This document shows positions 1 through 7,716 of a stretch of 64,000 bases of DNA, piece by piece. Position numbers and translations under genes: made by a program. The notes under the pieces are model-generated. The model saw nothing but the letters and a program-made list of their open reading frames with translations. It was not told the DNA's origin and did no database searches. This DNA comes from Desulfobacterales bacterium (GTDB lineage: Bacteria; Desulfobacterota; Desulfobacteria; Desulfobacterales; Desulfosarcinaceae), in contig JACRDD010000017.1 in assembly GCA_016218685.1 (NCBI GenBank), forward strand, positions 1-64,000. The letters are read 5' to 3'. Position 1 is the first letter of the stretch; every line of letters starts with the position of its first letter.

Positions 1-363
1 GGAGTGTCTGTACATAATTTTCTCGTCGGAAGGTGCAAGGTTTTTAATGGAAAAAGCTTGATTTGCTTGCGTTTACGACGAATCCCATAACACTTTAAAC
101 TCGTTATATCAAGATGTTAATTGTTATTCAGGAACCTCTAAATATAATCGAATCCGCCGCGCCATCGAAATAGATCTGGACAATTGGCAACTCGTTTTGT
201 TAATAGGCGATGCATTCGGCAGGTTCGTTTCTGTCCTTACAGCACAAATTCGTATTTAAATCAAACTCATTTCCAATGCTTTGCTTACGCTTCGGCCGCT
301 GCCGCATCCGGCTTGTATTAAAATCTGCCCCATTCTCTGGTCCGGGTTTTCCGGTAATTATCG
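1..363. other. AT-rich leader without a recognisable gene
   Basis: The first 260 bases are clearly AT-richer than the rest of the window and hold no convincing reading frame. I looked for integron cassette recombination sites (attC-like paired cores) because an integron-type integrase follows, and found none. The stretch may be the attachment side or the promoter region of the recombinase, or the edge of an inserted element that continues off the left end. Confidence 0.4.
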
Positions 364-366
364 GTG

Positions 367-386
367 TTATGCGGACGTCCGCATAA
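367..386. repeat. Perfect 20-bp palindrome upstream of the recombinase gene
   Basis: Each half reads TTATGCGGAC or its exact complement, giving a 20-bp palindrome with no spacer. It lies 4 bp before the GGAAAGGA ribosome binding site of the recombinase gene. A symmetric site directly upstream of a site-specific recombinase could be its recombination core, its autoregulatory operator, or both. The symmetry is seen directly; the role is inferred. Confidence 0.7.
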
Positions 387-405
387 TTCGGGAAAGGAAT
401 TATGC

Positions 406-1647
406 ATGGTTTTGTTGGAATTCGGTAACTATTTGGAAACTTGTAAAAATGTGCCCAAAAAGCATCGTTCCTTTTACATTCGCTGGGTGGAGGCGTTTGT
501 CCGGTTCTGCGAGACTCACGGAGGGCATTCCGAACCTGAAAAGCGCATCGATCCCTTCTTGCAGGCGTTCGGCCGGCGCCGCGAGCAGTGGCAGGTTGAC
601 CAGGCCAAGGAGGCGGTCCGGCTCTACTGCTATTTTGTCAATATGGCGGGAAAGGCGGCGGACGATCAAGTCCGGGTGAGCGTCGAGGATTGGAAAAGCG
701 CGGGCGAGGGCATGGCACGCATGCTCAGATTGAAGCAAAGATCCTACCGCACCGAGCAAAGCTACATGACATGGCTGAGACAATTCTACCTTCATGCCCG
801 GCAGCTTTCGCCTGCCGAGTTGACGGACCGGCAGATTGTCGATTTTCTCTCTTATCTGGCCGTGGAGCGGCGCGTGGCCAAATCCACCCAGAATGTGGCA
901 TTCAACGCGATCCTTTTCTTTTATCGCCATGTTCTCGAGAAGCAGGTCGGGGATATACAGGGTGCCGTCAGGTCCAAACCGAAGATGCGCCTTCCCACCG
1001 TGCTCGGTCAGGGAGAAGTATTGAGACTGATCGAAAAGCTCGATGGCGTGCATGCCTTGATGGCCAAAGTGATCTATGGCGGCGGTTTGCGCCGCGATGA
1101 GTGCCTGCGTTTGCGAGTTCAAGATCTGGACTTCGAAAGATATACGATCACGATCCGAGCGGGCAAAGGGGATAAGGATCGCCAGACCCTCTTTCCGGTA
1201 TCGGTGGCCGAGGAGATGCGGGCGCATCTGGAGAAGGTGCGGCGGCTGTACGAGGGTGATCGCAAGGCCGGACTTGCCGGCGTGTATCTGCCCAACGCCC
1301 TGGATCGGAAGTATCCCAAGGCGCCCACGGAGTGGATTTGGTACTGGGTTTTCCCTTCGGAGAAGGTGTCGCTTGACCCGCGGGCGAATGTGGTGCGCCG
1401 GCACCATGCGTCGGCGGACATGCTGCGCAAGGCCATGCGCCGGGCAGTGCTGGCCGCCGGCTTGGACAAGCGGGCGACGACCCACACCTTACGGCATTCG
1501 TTTGCAACGCACCTATTGGAAAGCGGCACCGACATCCGCACCATCCAGCAGTTGCTGGGGCATGTCGATCTGGAGACCACGATGATCTACACCCATGTGG
1601 CGAAGAAGAATGTGCTGGGGGTGCGCAGTCCATTGGATAAGAATTAG
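406..1647 (+). CDS. Integron-integrase-type tyrosine recombinase with extended N-terminus
   Basis: A 413-residue site-specific tyrosine recombinase. The catalytic set is visible: R229, K254, H360-x-x-R363, H386 and nucleophile Y395. The segment at about 294-350, with its RKYPKAP, EWIWYWVFPS and RRHHAS pieces, is the extra patch that separates integron integrases from ordinary phage or Xer recombinases, and the GVRSPLD tail also fits that group. Integron integrases usually have about 320-340 residues; the extra ~100 here are an additional N-terminal helical region (about 1-105) ahead of the usual core-binding domain. ATG 406 is chosen because GGAAAGGA lies 7 nt upstream; a GTG at 364 would run through the palindrome. 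No cassette array is visible, so this may be a lone or mobile-element recombinase. The gene ends 30 bp from the convergent DUF423 gene. Confidence 0.85.
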   Translation: MVLLEFGNYLETCKNVPKKHRSFYIRWVEAFVRFCETHGGHSEPEKRIDPFLQAFGRRREQWQVDQAKEAVRLYCYFVNMAGKAADDQVRVSVEDWKSAGEGMARMLRLKQRSYRTEQSYMTWLRQFYLHARQLSPAELTDRQIVDFLSYLAVERRVAKSTQNVAFNAILFFYRHVLEKQVGDIQGAVRSKPKMRLPTVLGQGEVLRLIEKLDGVHALMAKVIYGGGLRRDECLRLRVQDLDFERYTITIRAGKGDKDRQTLFPVSVAEEMRAHLEKVRRLYEGDRKAGLAGVYLPNALDRKYPKAPTEWIWYWVFPSEKVSLDPRANVVRRHHASADMLRKAMRRAVLAAGLDKRATTHTLRHSFATHLLESGTDIRTIQQLLGHVDLETTMIYTHVAKKNVLGVRSPLDKN

Positions 1648-1677
1648 CGGCTATTTTGTTCCGGCGGGATCGAAGAA

Positions 1678-2049
1678 CTATTTCCCGGACGCGGCGAGGG
1701 CCAGCATCAGCCAGGCGACGATTAGGGCCGTGCCGCCCAGGGGGGTGACGGCACCCAGGGCCGTGAGGCTGGAGATGGCGAGCAGGTAGAGCGAACCGGA
1801 GAAGAGCAGCAGGCCGGCGAGCATGGTCAAGCCGGCGGCCCGGGCCAGGCGGGAGTGGGGTTTGAGCGAGCAGACGAAGGCCGCCGCGAAGAGCCCGAGG
1901 CTGTGCGTCAGGTGGTAGAAGACGGCGGTGTGGTAGATCTCGAGCATGCGGGGCGCCAGCGTGGCGCGCAGGGCGTGGGCCCCGAAGGCGCCCAGGCCGA
2001 TGGCCGCGGCGGCGCTGAGCGCGCCGATTACGATGAAGGTTCGGACCAT
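1678..2049 (-). CDS. DUF423 family small inner-membrane protein
   Basis: A 123-residue protein with about four hydrophobic helices and the family hallmark LGAFGAHAL near the N-terminus, followed by the YHTAVFYHLTHSLGL helix. This matches the YgdD/DUF423 family, whose function is unknown. Its ATG overlaps the stop of the preceding 70-residue gene by 3 bases (ATGA arrangement), so the two are translationally coupled at the 3' end of the molybdopterin oxidoreductase run. The link to that redox operon may only be positional. Confidence 0.85.
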   Translation of the reverse strand: MVRTFIVIGALSAAAAIGLGAFGAHALRATLAPRMLEIYHTAVFYHLTHSLGLFAAAFVCSLKPHSRLARAAGLTMLAGLLLFSGSLYLLAISSLTALGAVTPLGGTALIVAWLMLALAASGK

Positions 2050-2261
2050 CAGGCCTCCAGCACCCGCAGGCAGTCCTGGGGCAGGCGGTGGGTGCCCATG
2101 CCGTCCAGGCTGACTTCCACCAGGGACTCAGGGTCGTTGATGGAAGTATCCGGGTCGGTGATGATGCCGTGACGGCCGATGAATTTGTCCATGTAAGGTT
2201 CCCAGGATTCATCGCCGCTGCGGCGGAAGACTTCTACTTTTTGTCCTTTGCGAAGGGCCAT
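2049..2261 (-). CDS. Small hypothetical protein, possibly SH3-like
   Basis: A 70-residue soluble protein rich in charged residues. It begins with a basic stretch (ALRKGQKVEVFRR) and contains short beta-prone segments around a GRHGIITDPD motif, which suggests a small SH3- or KOW-like barrel. I do not recognise a named family. The start is supported by GGAGATCCC directly before the ATG. It begins 19 bp after the GltD-like gene and overlaps the DUF423 start, so it is probably co-transcribed with both. A role as a small accessory protein of the oxidoreductase is conceivable but not shown. Confidence 0.7.
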   Translation of the reverse strand: MALRKGQKVEVFRRSGDESWEPYMDKFIGRHGIITDPDTSINDPESLVEVSLDGMGTHRLPQDCLRVLEA

Positions 2262-2280
2262 GGGATCTCCTTTTACGGTT

Positions 2281-4440
2281 TCAGTCCATCGGATGGACGT
2301 CATGGGCGTCGAGGATCGACTGGCGGCGGCCGCAGGCCTCGCAGTAAACGCGGTTGCCGGTGACCGGCGCGATGCGTTGGGTGCGCTGGCGCACGAATGC
2401 GTTGTACCGGTCGGTGCCGATGGCCTGGCCGCAGCCGTCGCAGTAGCGCACGGGCTGGCGGGAGAGGATCGTGCCGCACAGGTGCACGATGCGCTCGCCC
2501 TTGCGATCTTCCATCTGCATGGCGTCGTTGGGGCAGTTGGCCGCGCAGGCGCCGCAGGCAATGCAGTGCTCCTGGGTCCAGCGGAAGTCGGTGGGTCCGG
2601 GGTGATCGAAATCCAGGTAGCCCAGGCGCAGGGCGTCGACCTTCATCTTGTCGCGGCAGATGGTGACGCACAGGCCGCAGCGCCGGCAGATGTCGCAGCG
2701 CAGGCAGCGGCGCGCCTCTTCGCGCACCATGTTCTCCGATAAGCCCAATTCCACTTGTTGAAAGGTGGTGCGCCGGCGGTCCATGTTGAGCAGCGGCATG
2801 GGCTGGCGCTTGAGGGCCATTTTCGTGGCCGCCGGCACCTCGGTCCAGGCGGCCCGGTGGTGGCGCACGGGCACGGGCGGCATGCTCGGCTGGGGCAGGC
2901 CGTTGAGATAGCGGTCGATGGCCGCCGCGGCGCGCTTGCCGCCGCCGATGGCTTCTACCACGGTGGCCGGGCCGGTCACGGCGTCGCCGGCCGCGAAGAT
3001 GCCGGGCAGGTCGGTGGCCATGGTGGCGGTGTGTACCTGGATCGTGTCGCGCCGGGTCCAGGCCAGGGTCTGGAGTTCTTCCAGACCCTTTTTTTCTACC
3101 CGCTGGCCGATGGCGCTGATGACGGCGTCGGCGCGCAGGATAAATTCGCTGCCCTTGATGGGTTCGGGCACCATGCGTTTGGAACCGGCCTGGGCGATCA
3201 TCTGGGCCTTGAGACTGCGCAGGCCGATGACCCGGCCCTGCTCGCCTTCCACGGCCACGGGAATGGTCAAAAAGGAGAACTGCACGCCCTCTTCTTCGGC
3301 CTGCTCGATCTCTTCCACGTCGGCCGGCATCTCCGACAGGGTGCGGCGGTAGGCCATGGTGACGCTGGCGCAGCCCAGGCGCAGGCAGGTGCGGGCGGCA
3401 TCGACGGCCACGTTGCCGCCGCCGATGACGATCACTTCCTGGCCCGGCAGACGACGGTCGCCCAGGGCCACGCGTTTCAAGAAGTCGACGGCCTGGGTCA
3501 CCTGGGGAAAGTCGTTTTCGCCCGGGATGTTGAGCCTGAAGGAGGCATGGGCGCCGATGGCCAGGAAAAAGGCTTCGAAACCCTCGGCGCGCAGTTGTTC
3601 GAAGGTGACATCCGTTCCCAGGCGGGTGTTGAAGCAAAACTCTACACCCAGGGCCTCGATCATGGCCACTTCGCGGTCGATCACTTCCCGGGGCAGGCGG
3701 TAGCGGGGAATGCCCACCATCATCATGCCGCCGGCCATGGGCAAAGCCTCGAGGACGCGCACGGTGTAGCCGTTGAGGGCCAGGTAGTAGGCTGCGCTCA
3801 TGCCGCCCGGGCCGGCGCCGACGACGCACACCTTGCGGTGCTTGGGCGGCGCCTGGGGCGGGTTGACGTAGTGGCCCAGGGAGAGGGCGCGCTCGGCGGC
3901 AAAGGCCTTGAGGGTCTTGATCGCGACCGGCTGGTCGATGCGGCCGCGCACGCACATGAACTCGCAGGGCCGGGTGCACACCAGGCCGCACACCCAGGGG
4001 AAAGGATTGTCCCGCCGGATGGTTTCGATGGCTTCGGCATCGCGGCCTTCGCCGATCAGGGCCACATAGGTGGGAATGTCGATGCCCGCCGGGCAGGCCA
4101 TCTGGCAGGGGGAGGGCGCCAGGCGGTCGCAGGCGCCGGCGGCGCAGTTCTGGGTCTCGATGTGGCTGGCAAACACTTCGTGGTTCGCCGTCAGCGAAAG
4201 GCGCACCTCGGTTCCCAGGGCCATGCCGGTCGCTTCGGCCGCAAAGCCGGCCAGCTCGTCGGCCAGGCGCTCCAGGGTGGGCAGATGCTCGGACCCCGCC
4301 CGGCCGCTGGCCACGTCTTCGATCATGGCGATCAACTGGCCCGCGATGCGCCGGCTGCGTGGGTGCTGCAGGCGGTTTTCTTCCATGGCCCCGCAAAGCA
4401 AGGCCAGGGTCTGGTCCACCGGGCATTGAGTCAAGGTCAT
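2281..4440 (-). CDS. GltD-like FAD/NAD(P)H oxidoreductase with N- and C-terminal iron-sulfur domains
   Basis: A 719-residue flavoprotein of the glutamate synthase small-subunit family. It starts with a helical region (about 1-95), then a cysteine-rich iron-sulfur domain (C99, C104, C112, C116 and C151, C155, C159, C163), an FAD-binding VGAGPGG at about 207-213 and an NAD(P)H-binding IGGGNVAVDAAR further on. Near the C-terminus are two ferredoxin motifs (CLRCDICRRCGLC and CIACGACAANCP) and a final CDGCG/CEACG four-cysteine knuckle. Such proteins pass electrons between NAD(P)H and iron-sulfur partners. No glutamate synthase large subunit is nearby; the upstream partners are a ferredoxin and a molybdopterin oxidoreductase, so this is probably the pyridine-nucleotide module of that complex. 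ATG 4440 follows AGGAGCG, 8 bp after the ferredoxin gene. Confidence 0.85.
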   Translation of the reverse strand: MTLTQCPVDQTLALLCGAMEENRLQHPRSRRIAGQLIAMIEDVASGRAGSEHLPTLERLADELAGFAAEATGMALGTEVRLSLTANHEVFASHIETQNCAAGACDRLAPSPCQMACPAGIDIPTYVALIGEGRDAEAIETIRRDNPFPWVCGLVCTRPCEFMCVRGRIDQPVAIKTLKAFAAERALSLGHYVNPPQAPPKHRKVCVVGAGPGGMSAAYYLALNGYTVRVLEALPMAGGMMMVGIPRYRLPREVIDREVAMIEALGVEFCFNTRLGTDVTFEQLRAEGFEAFFLAIGAHASFRLNIPGENDFPQVTQAVDFLKRVALGDRRLPGQEVIVIGGGNVAVDAARTCLRLGCASVTMAYRRTLSEMPADVEEIEQAEEEGVQFSFLTIPVAVEGEQGRVIGLRSLKAQMIAQAGSKRMVPEPIKGSEFILRADAVISAIGQRVEKKGLEELQTLAWTRRDTIQVHTATMATDLPGIFAAGDAVTGPATVVEAIGGGKRAAAAIDRYLNGLPQPSMPPVPVRHHRAAWTEVPAATKMALKRQPMPLLNMDRRRTTFQQVELGLSENMVREEARRCLRCDICRRCGLCVTICRDKMKVDALRLGYLDFDHPGPTDFRWTQEHCIACGACAANCPNDAMQMEDRKGERIVHLCGTILSRQPVRYCDGCGQAIGTDRYNAFVRQRTQRIAPVTGNRVYCEACGRRQSILDAHDVHPMD

Positions 4441-4448
4441 GGGCGCTC

Positions 4449-4964
4449 CTAAAAGGCGCTGTGCTCCAGCGACGCTACTGCCTGGGCGTGCCGTTCCCGC
4501 TTTACTTCCGGCATCTGATCGGCGTTCCCGAACTGCAGGCAGTGGGTGATGCAGGTGGTGACGCAGGCGGGCTTCAGGCCCTGGTCGACGCGCTCCATGC
4601 AGTAATCGCACTTGACCACTTTCTTGCTCTGGGGATTCCATTGGGGCGCGCTCCAGGGGCAGGCCCGAATACAGGTTTTGCAGCCCACGCACAGATCGCT
4701 CTGCACGAAGACGATGCCGTCCTTTTCGCGCTTCTGCATGGCGCCGGTGGGGCAGGCCTCCACGCACCAGGGCTTTTCGCAGTGAAAACAGGGCATGAAG
4801 ATAAACGCGCTGCGCGGCAGGCCGCCGACCATTTTGGGACCCACCTGGACGATTTTGCACGGCTTGGGCCCGGGCGGCAGATTCTTGTTGGCTTTACATT
4901 GTACTTCGCAGGCCTGGCAGCCGATGCATTTGCGCGTATCTTGGAAGAGGTAGTATTGGCTCAT
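4449..4964 (-). CDS. Four-cluster ferredoxin subunit (DmsB/PhsB/HycB type)
   Basis: A 171-residue electron-transfer subunit with four cysteine motifs: CIGCQACEVQC, CFHCEKPWCVEACP, CVGCKTCIRACP and CDYCMERVDQGLKPAC. These should bind four [4Fe-4S] clusters, as in the beta subunits of DMSO, thiosulfate or polysulfide reductases. There is no signal peptide. It lies between the catalytic molybdopterin subunit (11 bp upstream) and the GltD-like flavoprotein (8 bp downstream), so it most likely wires the two together. No membrane anchor subunit of the DmsC/NrfD type is present in the operon, which argues against direct quinone coupling. Confidence 0.92.
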   Translation of the reverse strand: MSQYYLFQDTRKCIGCQACEVQCKANKNLPPGPKPCKIVQVGPKMVGGLPRSAFIFMPCFHCEKPWCVEACPTGAMQKREKDGIVFVQSDLCVGCKTCIRACPWSAPQWNPQSKKVVKCDYCMERVDQGLKPACVTTCITHCLQFGNADQMPEVKRERHAQAVASLEHSAF

Positions 4965-4975
4965 GCGATTCTCCT

Positions 4976-7114
4976 TTACGAGCGCTTGGCGGCGTGTTTT
5001 TTCTTGGCTGCCGGCGGCGCTTCATCGGCTTTGGCGGGCGCTACGGTGACAAAGGTGTCGTGCAGGGCCGGGCTGCCGCCCACCGGGTCGGTGAGGCAGG
5101 CCTGCAGCACGCTGTCGGAAACGCCGCGGTTGAAGGTGCGCGCGGCCAGGCGGGCCTCGTGGCCGAAACCGTGCACCATGAAGACCGCTTCGGGATGAAT
5201 CAGGTCGGTGACAAAGGCCTTGATCTGGCCCTGGCCCTGGGCCGAGGTGACCAAAACCGTCTGCCCGTCCTTGATCCCCAGGGCCGCGGCCCGCCGGGTG
5301 TGAATCCACAAGAGGTTTTCAGGGTACAGCTCGTTCAGATAGGGATTGTTCTGCGTGGAGACATGGGTGTGGGCCGCCACCCGCCCCACCACCAGCCGGA
5401 AGCGGTCCCCCTCGGGCCGTTGCATGGCCGCGTAGGGCGGGAACGAGGCAAAGCCGGCTTTTTCCAGCAGGGAGGAGCGCAGCTCGATCTTGCCCGAGGG
5501 GGTCTTGAGCTTCAGGCCGTCCAGGCGGTTCCAGAAGAGCTGCTCCTTGGCATAGGCCACGAACCCCTTGGCGTCGAAATCCTGGCGCGTGAACCCGGTG
5601 GGTTCGAGCTGCCAGTCCACCAGTTCGTCCATGGTGGTATAGGGGAAGTACTTTTCGATGCCCATGCGCTCAGCCAACTGGCGCATGATGATGGCGTACT
5701 CGCGCGTGTCGTGAATCGGCGGGATGGCCTGGGGCCGCAGGAAGATCTGGGGCTTCAAGCCATTGGCCTGCTGCACGCAGTCGGTGCGTTCGAAGAAGGT
5801 GGATTCGGGCAGCACCACGTCGGCATACCAGGCCGAGTCGCTGAAGTTAACGTCGATGGCCACGATCAGGTCGAGCTTTGCGAAGGCCTGCTTGGTGCGG
5901 TGGGTGTCGGGGATCGATTTGAGCGCGTCGAAGCGGTTGATGAACAGGGCCTTCAGCGGGTAGGGCGTTTGCGTCAGGATGGCATCCACCAGGCTCTGGG
6001 GCACCCCATGGGCCGGATCGGGCAGGGGCAGCTTGGCCGTGCCCACCTGGTCGGCGCGCGGTTCGCTGACCTTGGGCAGCTCCTGGTCGGTGAGCTTGCG
6101 CGCCGGCTTGCGATCGACGGCGCCGGGGCCTTTTTTGAAAAAGAGCCCGCCGGGGGCTTCGATGGACCCCATGAGGATGTTGAGGATCAGCAGGGAGCGG
6201 CGCAGGTAGATTTCGTTGACATGATGGGCGCCTCGGTAGCCGAAATGAAAGATCACCGAGGGTTTGTCCCGGCTCACTTCCCGGGCCAGGGCGGTGATCT
6301 CCGCGGCCCGGATGCCGGTTTCGGCTTCGGCCCACGCGGGGGTATAGGGCCGCACGAAATCGCGCAGTTCGGGCAGGCCCTCTACCCAGCGCTCCACGAA
6401 GGCCGCGTCGTAGAGCCGCTCTTCCAGAATCACGTGCATCAAAGCGTAGTTGAGCGCCAGGTCGGTGCCCGGCCGGATCATCCAGTAGCGGTGGGCTTTG
6501 GTGGCCGTGACCGTGACCCGCGGATCGATGTAGGTCATCTTGGCGCCGTTGGACAGGGCGGTCATCAGGTTGTTCACTTCGCGCACGGCCACGGCCTCGA
6601 AGATGTTGCGCCCATATAAAATGATGTGCTTGGTTTTGTCGTACTGCATGCCCATGTCGGCGTCGGTATAGCCGAACAGGCTGCGGCAGGCGGTGTTGAC
6701 CGAGCCCTTGCACAGGGCGTCGTGGGTCACATGGTTGGGCGAACCGATGGCCTTTAAAAAGGTTTTGCTCACATGGGTGGCCAGGTTGGCGCGCTCCATG
6801 AGGGCCACGCTGCGGCCGCCATGGGTGTCCACGACTTTTTTGAGCCCCTCGGCTATATAATCCAGGGCTTCGTCCCAGGAAGCCTTGCGCCACTGGCCGG
6901 CGCCGCGTTCGCCCACCCGGATCAGCGGGGTTTGCAAGCGTTGCTCGTCATACAAAAACGAGGTGCCGGCCGCGCCTTTGGGGCACAGGCTGCCCTCCAT
7001 GCCGGGCACGTGGGGATTGCCCTGGACCCACCGGACCTGGCCGTTCTCCACTTCCACCTGGATGGGGCAGCGCACGGAGCACATGAAACACATCGTATAA
7101 AGAGTTTTTTTCAC
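4976..7114 (-). CDS. Molybdopterin oxidoreductase, catalytic subunit (PhsA/PsrA-like), no Tat signal
   Basis: A 712-residue bis-MGD enzyme of the DMSO reductase superfamily. The N-terminus carries the [4Fe-4S] motif C9-x2-C12-x3-C16-x27-C44. The probable molybdenum or tungsten ligand is C135 in a THDALCKGSVN segment, which places it with the Cys-ligated thiosulfate, polysulfide and arsenate reductase branch rather than the Ser or Sec enzymes. The C-terminal dinucleotide-binding domain includes a THVSTQNNPYLNEL segment. GTG 7114 is preferred because GGGGGAGG sits 6 nt upstream; starting there leaves no twin-arginine leader, so the enzyme should be cytoplasmic. The substrate cannot be read from sequence. 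It heads a probable operon with the ferredoxin, flavoprotein and two small genes, behind a candidate sigma-54 promoter at 7232-7247. Confidence 0.88.
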   Translation of the reverse strand: MKKTLYTMCFMCSVRCPIQVEVENGQVRWVQGNPHVPGMEGSLCPKGAAGTSFLYDEQRLQTPLIRVGERGAGQWRKASWDEALDYIAEGLKKVVDTHGGRSVALMERANLATHVSKTFLKAIGSPNHVTHDALCKGSVNTACRSLFGYTDADMGMQYDKTKHIILYGRNIFEAVAVREVNNLMTALSNGAKMTYIDPRVTVTATKAHRYWMIRPGTDLALNYALMHVILEERLYDAAFVERWVEGLPELRDFVRPYTPAWAEAETGIRAAEITALAREVSRDKPSVIFHFGYRGAHHVNEIYLRRSLLILNILMGSIEAPGGLFFKKGPGAVDRKPARKLTDQELPKVSEPRADQVGTAKLPLPDPAHGVPQSLVDAILTQTPYPLKALFINRFDALKSIPDTHRTKQAFAKLDLIVAIDVNFSDSAWYADVVLPESTFFERTDCVQQANGLKPQIFLRPQAIPPIHDTREYAIIMRQLAERMGIEKYFPYTTMDELVDWQLEPTGFTRQDFDAKGFVAYAKEQLFWNRLDGLKLKTPSGKIELRSSLLEKAGFASFPPYAAMQRPEGDRFRLVVGRVAAHTHVSTQNNPYLNELYPENLLWIHTRRAAALGIKDGQTVLVTSAQGQGQIKAFVTDLIHPEAVFMVHGFGHEARLAARTFNRGVSDSVLQACLTDPVGGSPALHDTFVTVAPAKADEAPPAAKKKHAAKRS

Positions 7115-7231
7115 TCGAATCCTCCCCCGGTTAGGCATGCATGCCGGAACGGTTGCCATGGCCGCCCAGGCCGGCCTGGCTCTTCACATCGCGGACCGGT
7201 TGCCTGGTTCTGTTGCGATCCGCGATGATTT

Positions 7232-7247
7232 AGCAATATCCATACCA
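7232..7247 (-). promoter_or_regulatory. Candidate sigma-54 promoter for the molybdopterin oxidoreductase operon
   Basis: Read on the minus strand the site is TGGTATG, four bases, TTGCT. The invariant GG and GC are exactly 10 bases apart, and the -12 element is perfect. The -24 element differs from TGGCACG at two positions. Transcription would start near 7221, about 107 nt before the GTG start. It lies in the same gap as an even better sigma-54 site facing the other way. Confidence 0.5.
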
Positions 7248-7360
7248 TCCAAAGGGACGGCTGGATAGCTGAAATTCTGGCGAACCGGTCAAGAGCATCC
7301 AATATTTCCAAGGAGATGGAAAAGATGGGCCTCCAGCGGAACCCTCCGGGCCGGGACCGG

Positions 7361-7406
7361 ATGCAATAATAAATTTGCATGCCATCAAAAACCAGCTTAT
7401 TTGCAT
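7361..7406. promoter_or_regulatory. Candidate activator binding site between the divergent sigma-54 promoters
   Basis: An inverted repeat ATGCAA-N8-TTGCAT occupies 7361-7380 and a further TTGCAT half-site lies at 7401-7406. The inverted repeat is about 130 bp from the minus-strand -12 element and about 225 bp from the plus-strand -24 element, distances usual for sigma-54 enhancers. The NtrC-family regulator encoded at 11478-12872 is the obvious candidate ligand. Repeats are visible; binding is inference. The rest of 7115-7716 shows no gene. Confidence 0.3.
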
Positions 7407-7604
7407 CCTTGCGGAATCAAATCCTTTTTGCCATAGTGCCGCCATGTGCCATATTTTAATTGCGCCGCCGCTTTGATGCGCTGGCCGGCCCTAAGGGCGG
7501 GGAACCGCTCCACGCGAAGCGCTTCTGTCAGGCAACCTATTGGAACTATGAGTAATAATTCGGTGGCAGGCGTGGAGACCACTTGGCTCTGATTTTAAGG
7601 CCCC

Positions 7605-7621
7605 TTGGCATACCGATTGCT
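7605..7621 (+). promoter_or_regulatory. Sigma-54 promoter for the TauE-like/two-component operon
   Basis: The site reads TTGGCATA, CCGA, TTGCT. It has the invariant GG (7607-7608) and GC (7619-7620) separated by 10 bases, and only small departures from the TGGCACG-N4-TTGCW consensus. Transcription should begin near 7632, about 85 nt before the transporter start. The operon it serves ends with a sigma-54-dependent activator, so positive autoregulation is likely. Confidence 0.7.
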
Positions 7622-7716
7622 GTGTATCCCGCATCGGTTTGAAAGCCGACCATGGGCAAGTGCCTTGCGCGGTGTCCCAGCGGCGGCCTCACTTACTAAC
7701 TTTTTGGAGGATGAAT

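Noticed and set aside
1-363. Integron attC or attI sites beside the integrase
   Set aside because: No pair of core sites with a GTTRRRY-type sequence and matching complement was found; the only symmetric element is the palindrome at 367-386.
1148-2212. Minus-strand frame of 354 codons spanning the recombinase 3' end and the DUF423 gene
   Set aside because: Pro/Arg/Ala-rich out-of-frame translation overlapping two recognised genes.
2755-4452. Long open frame (565 codons) on the plus strand opposite the GltD-like gene
   Set aside because: Its translation is rich in His, Gly and Ala with no family motif, as expected from the antisense of a GC-rich gene; the minus-strand flavoprotein explains the region fully.
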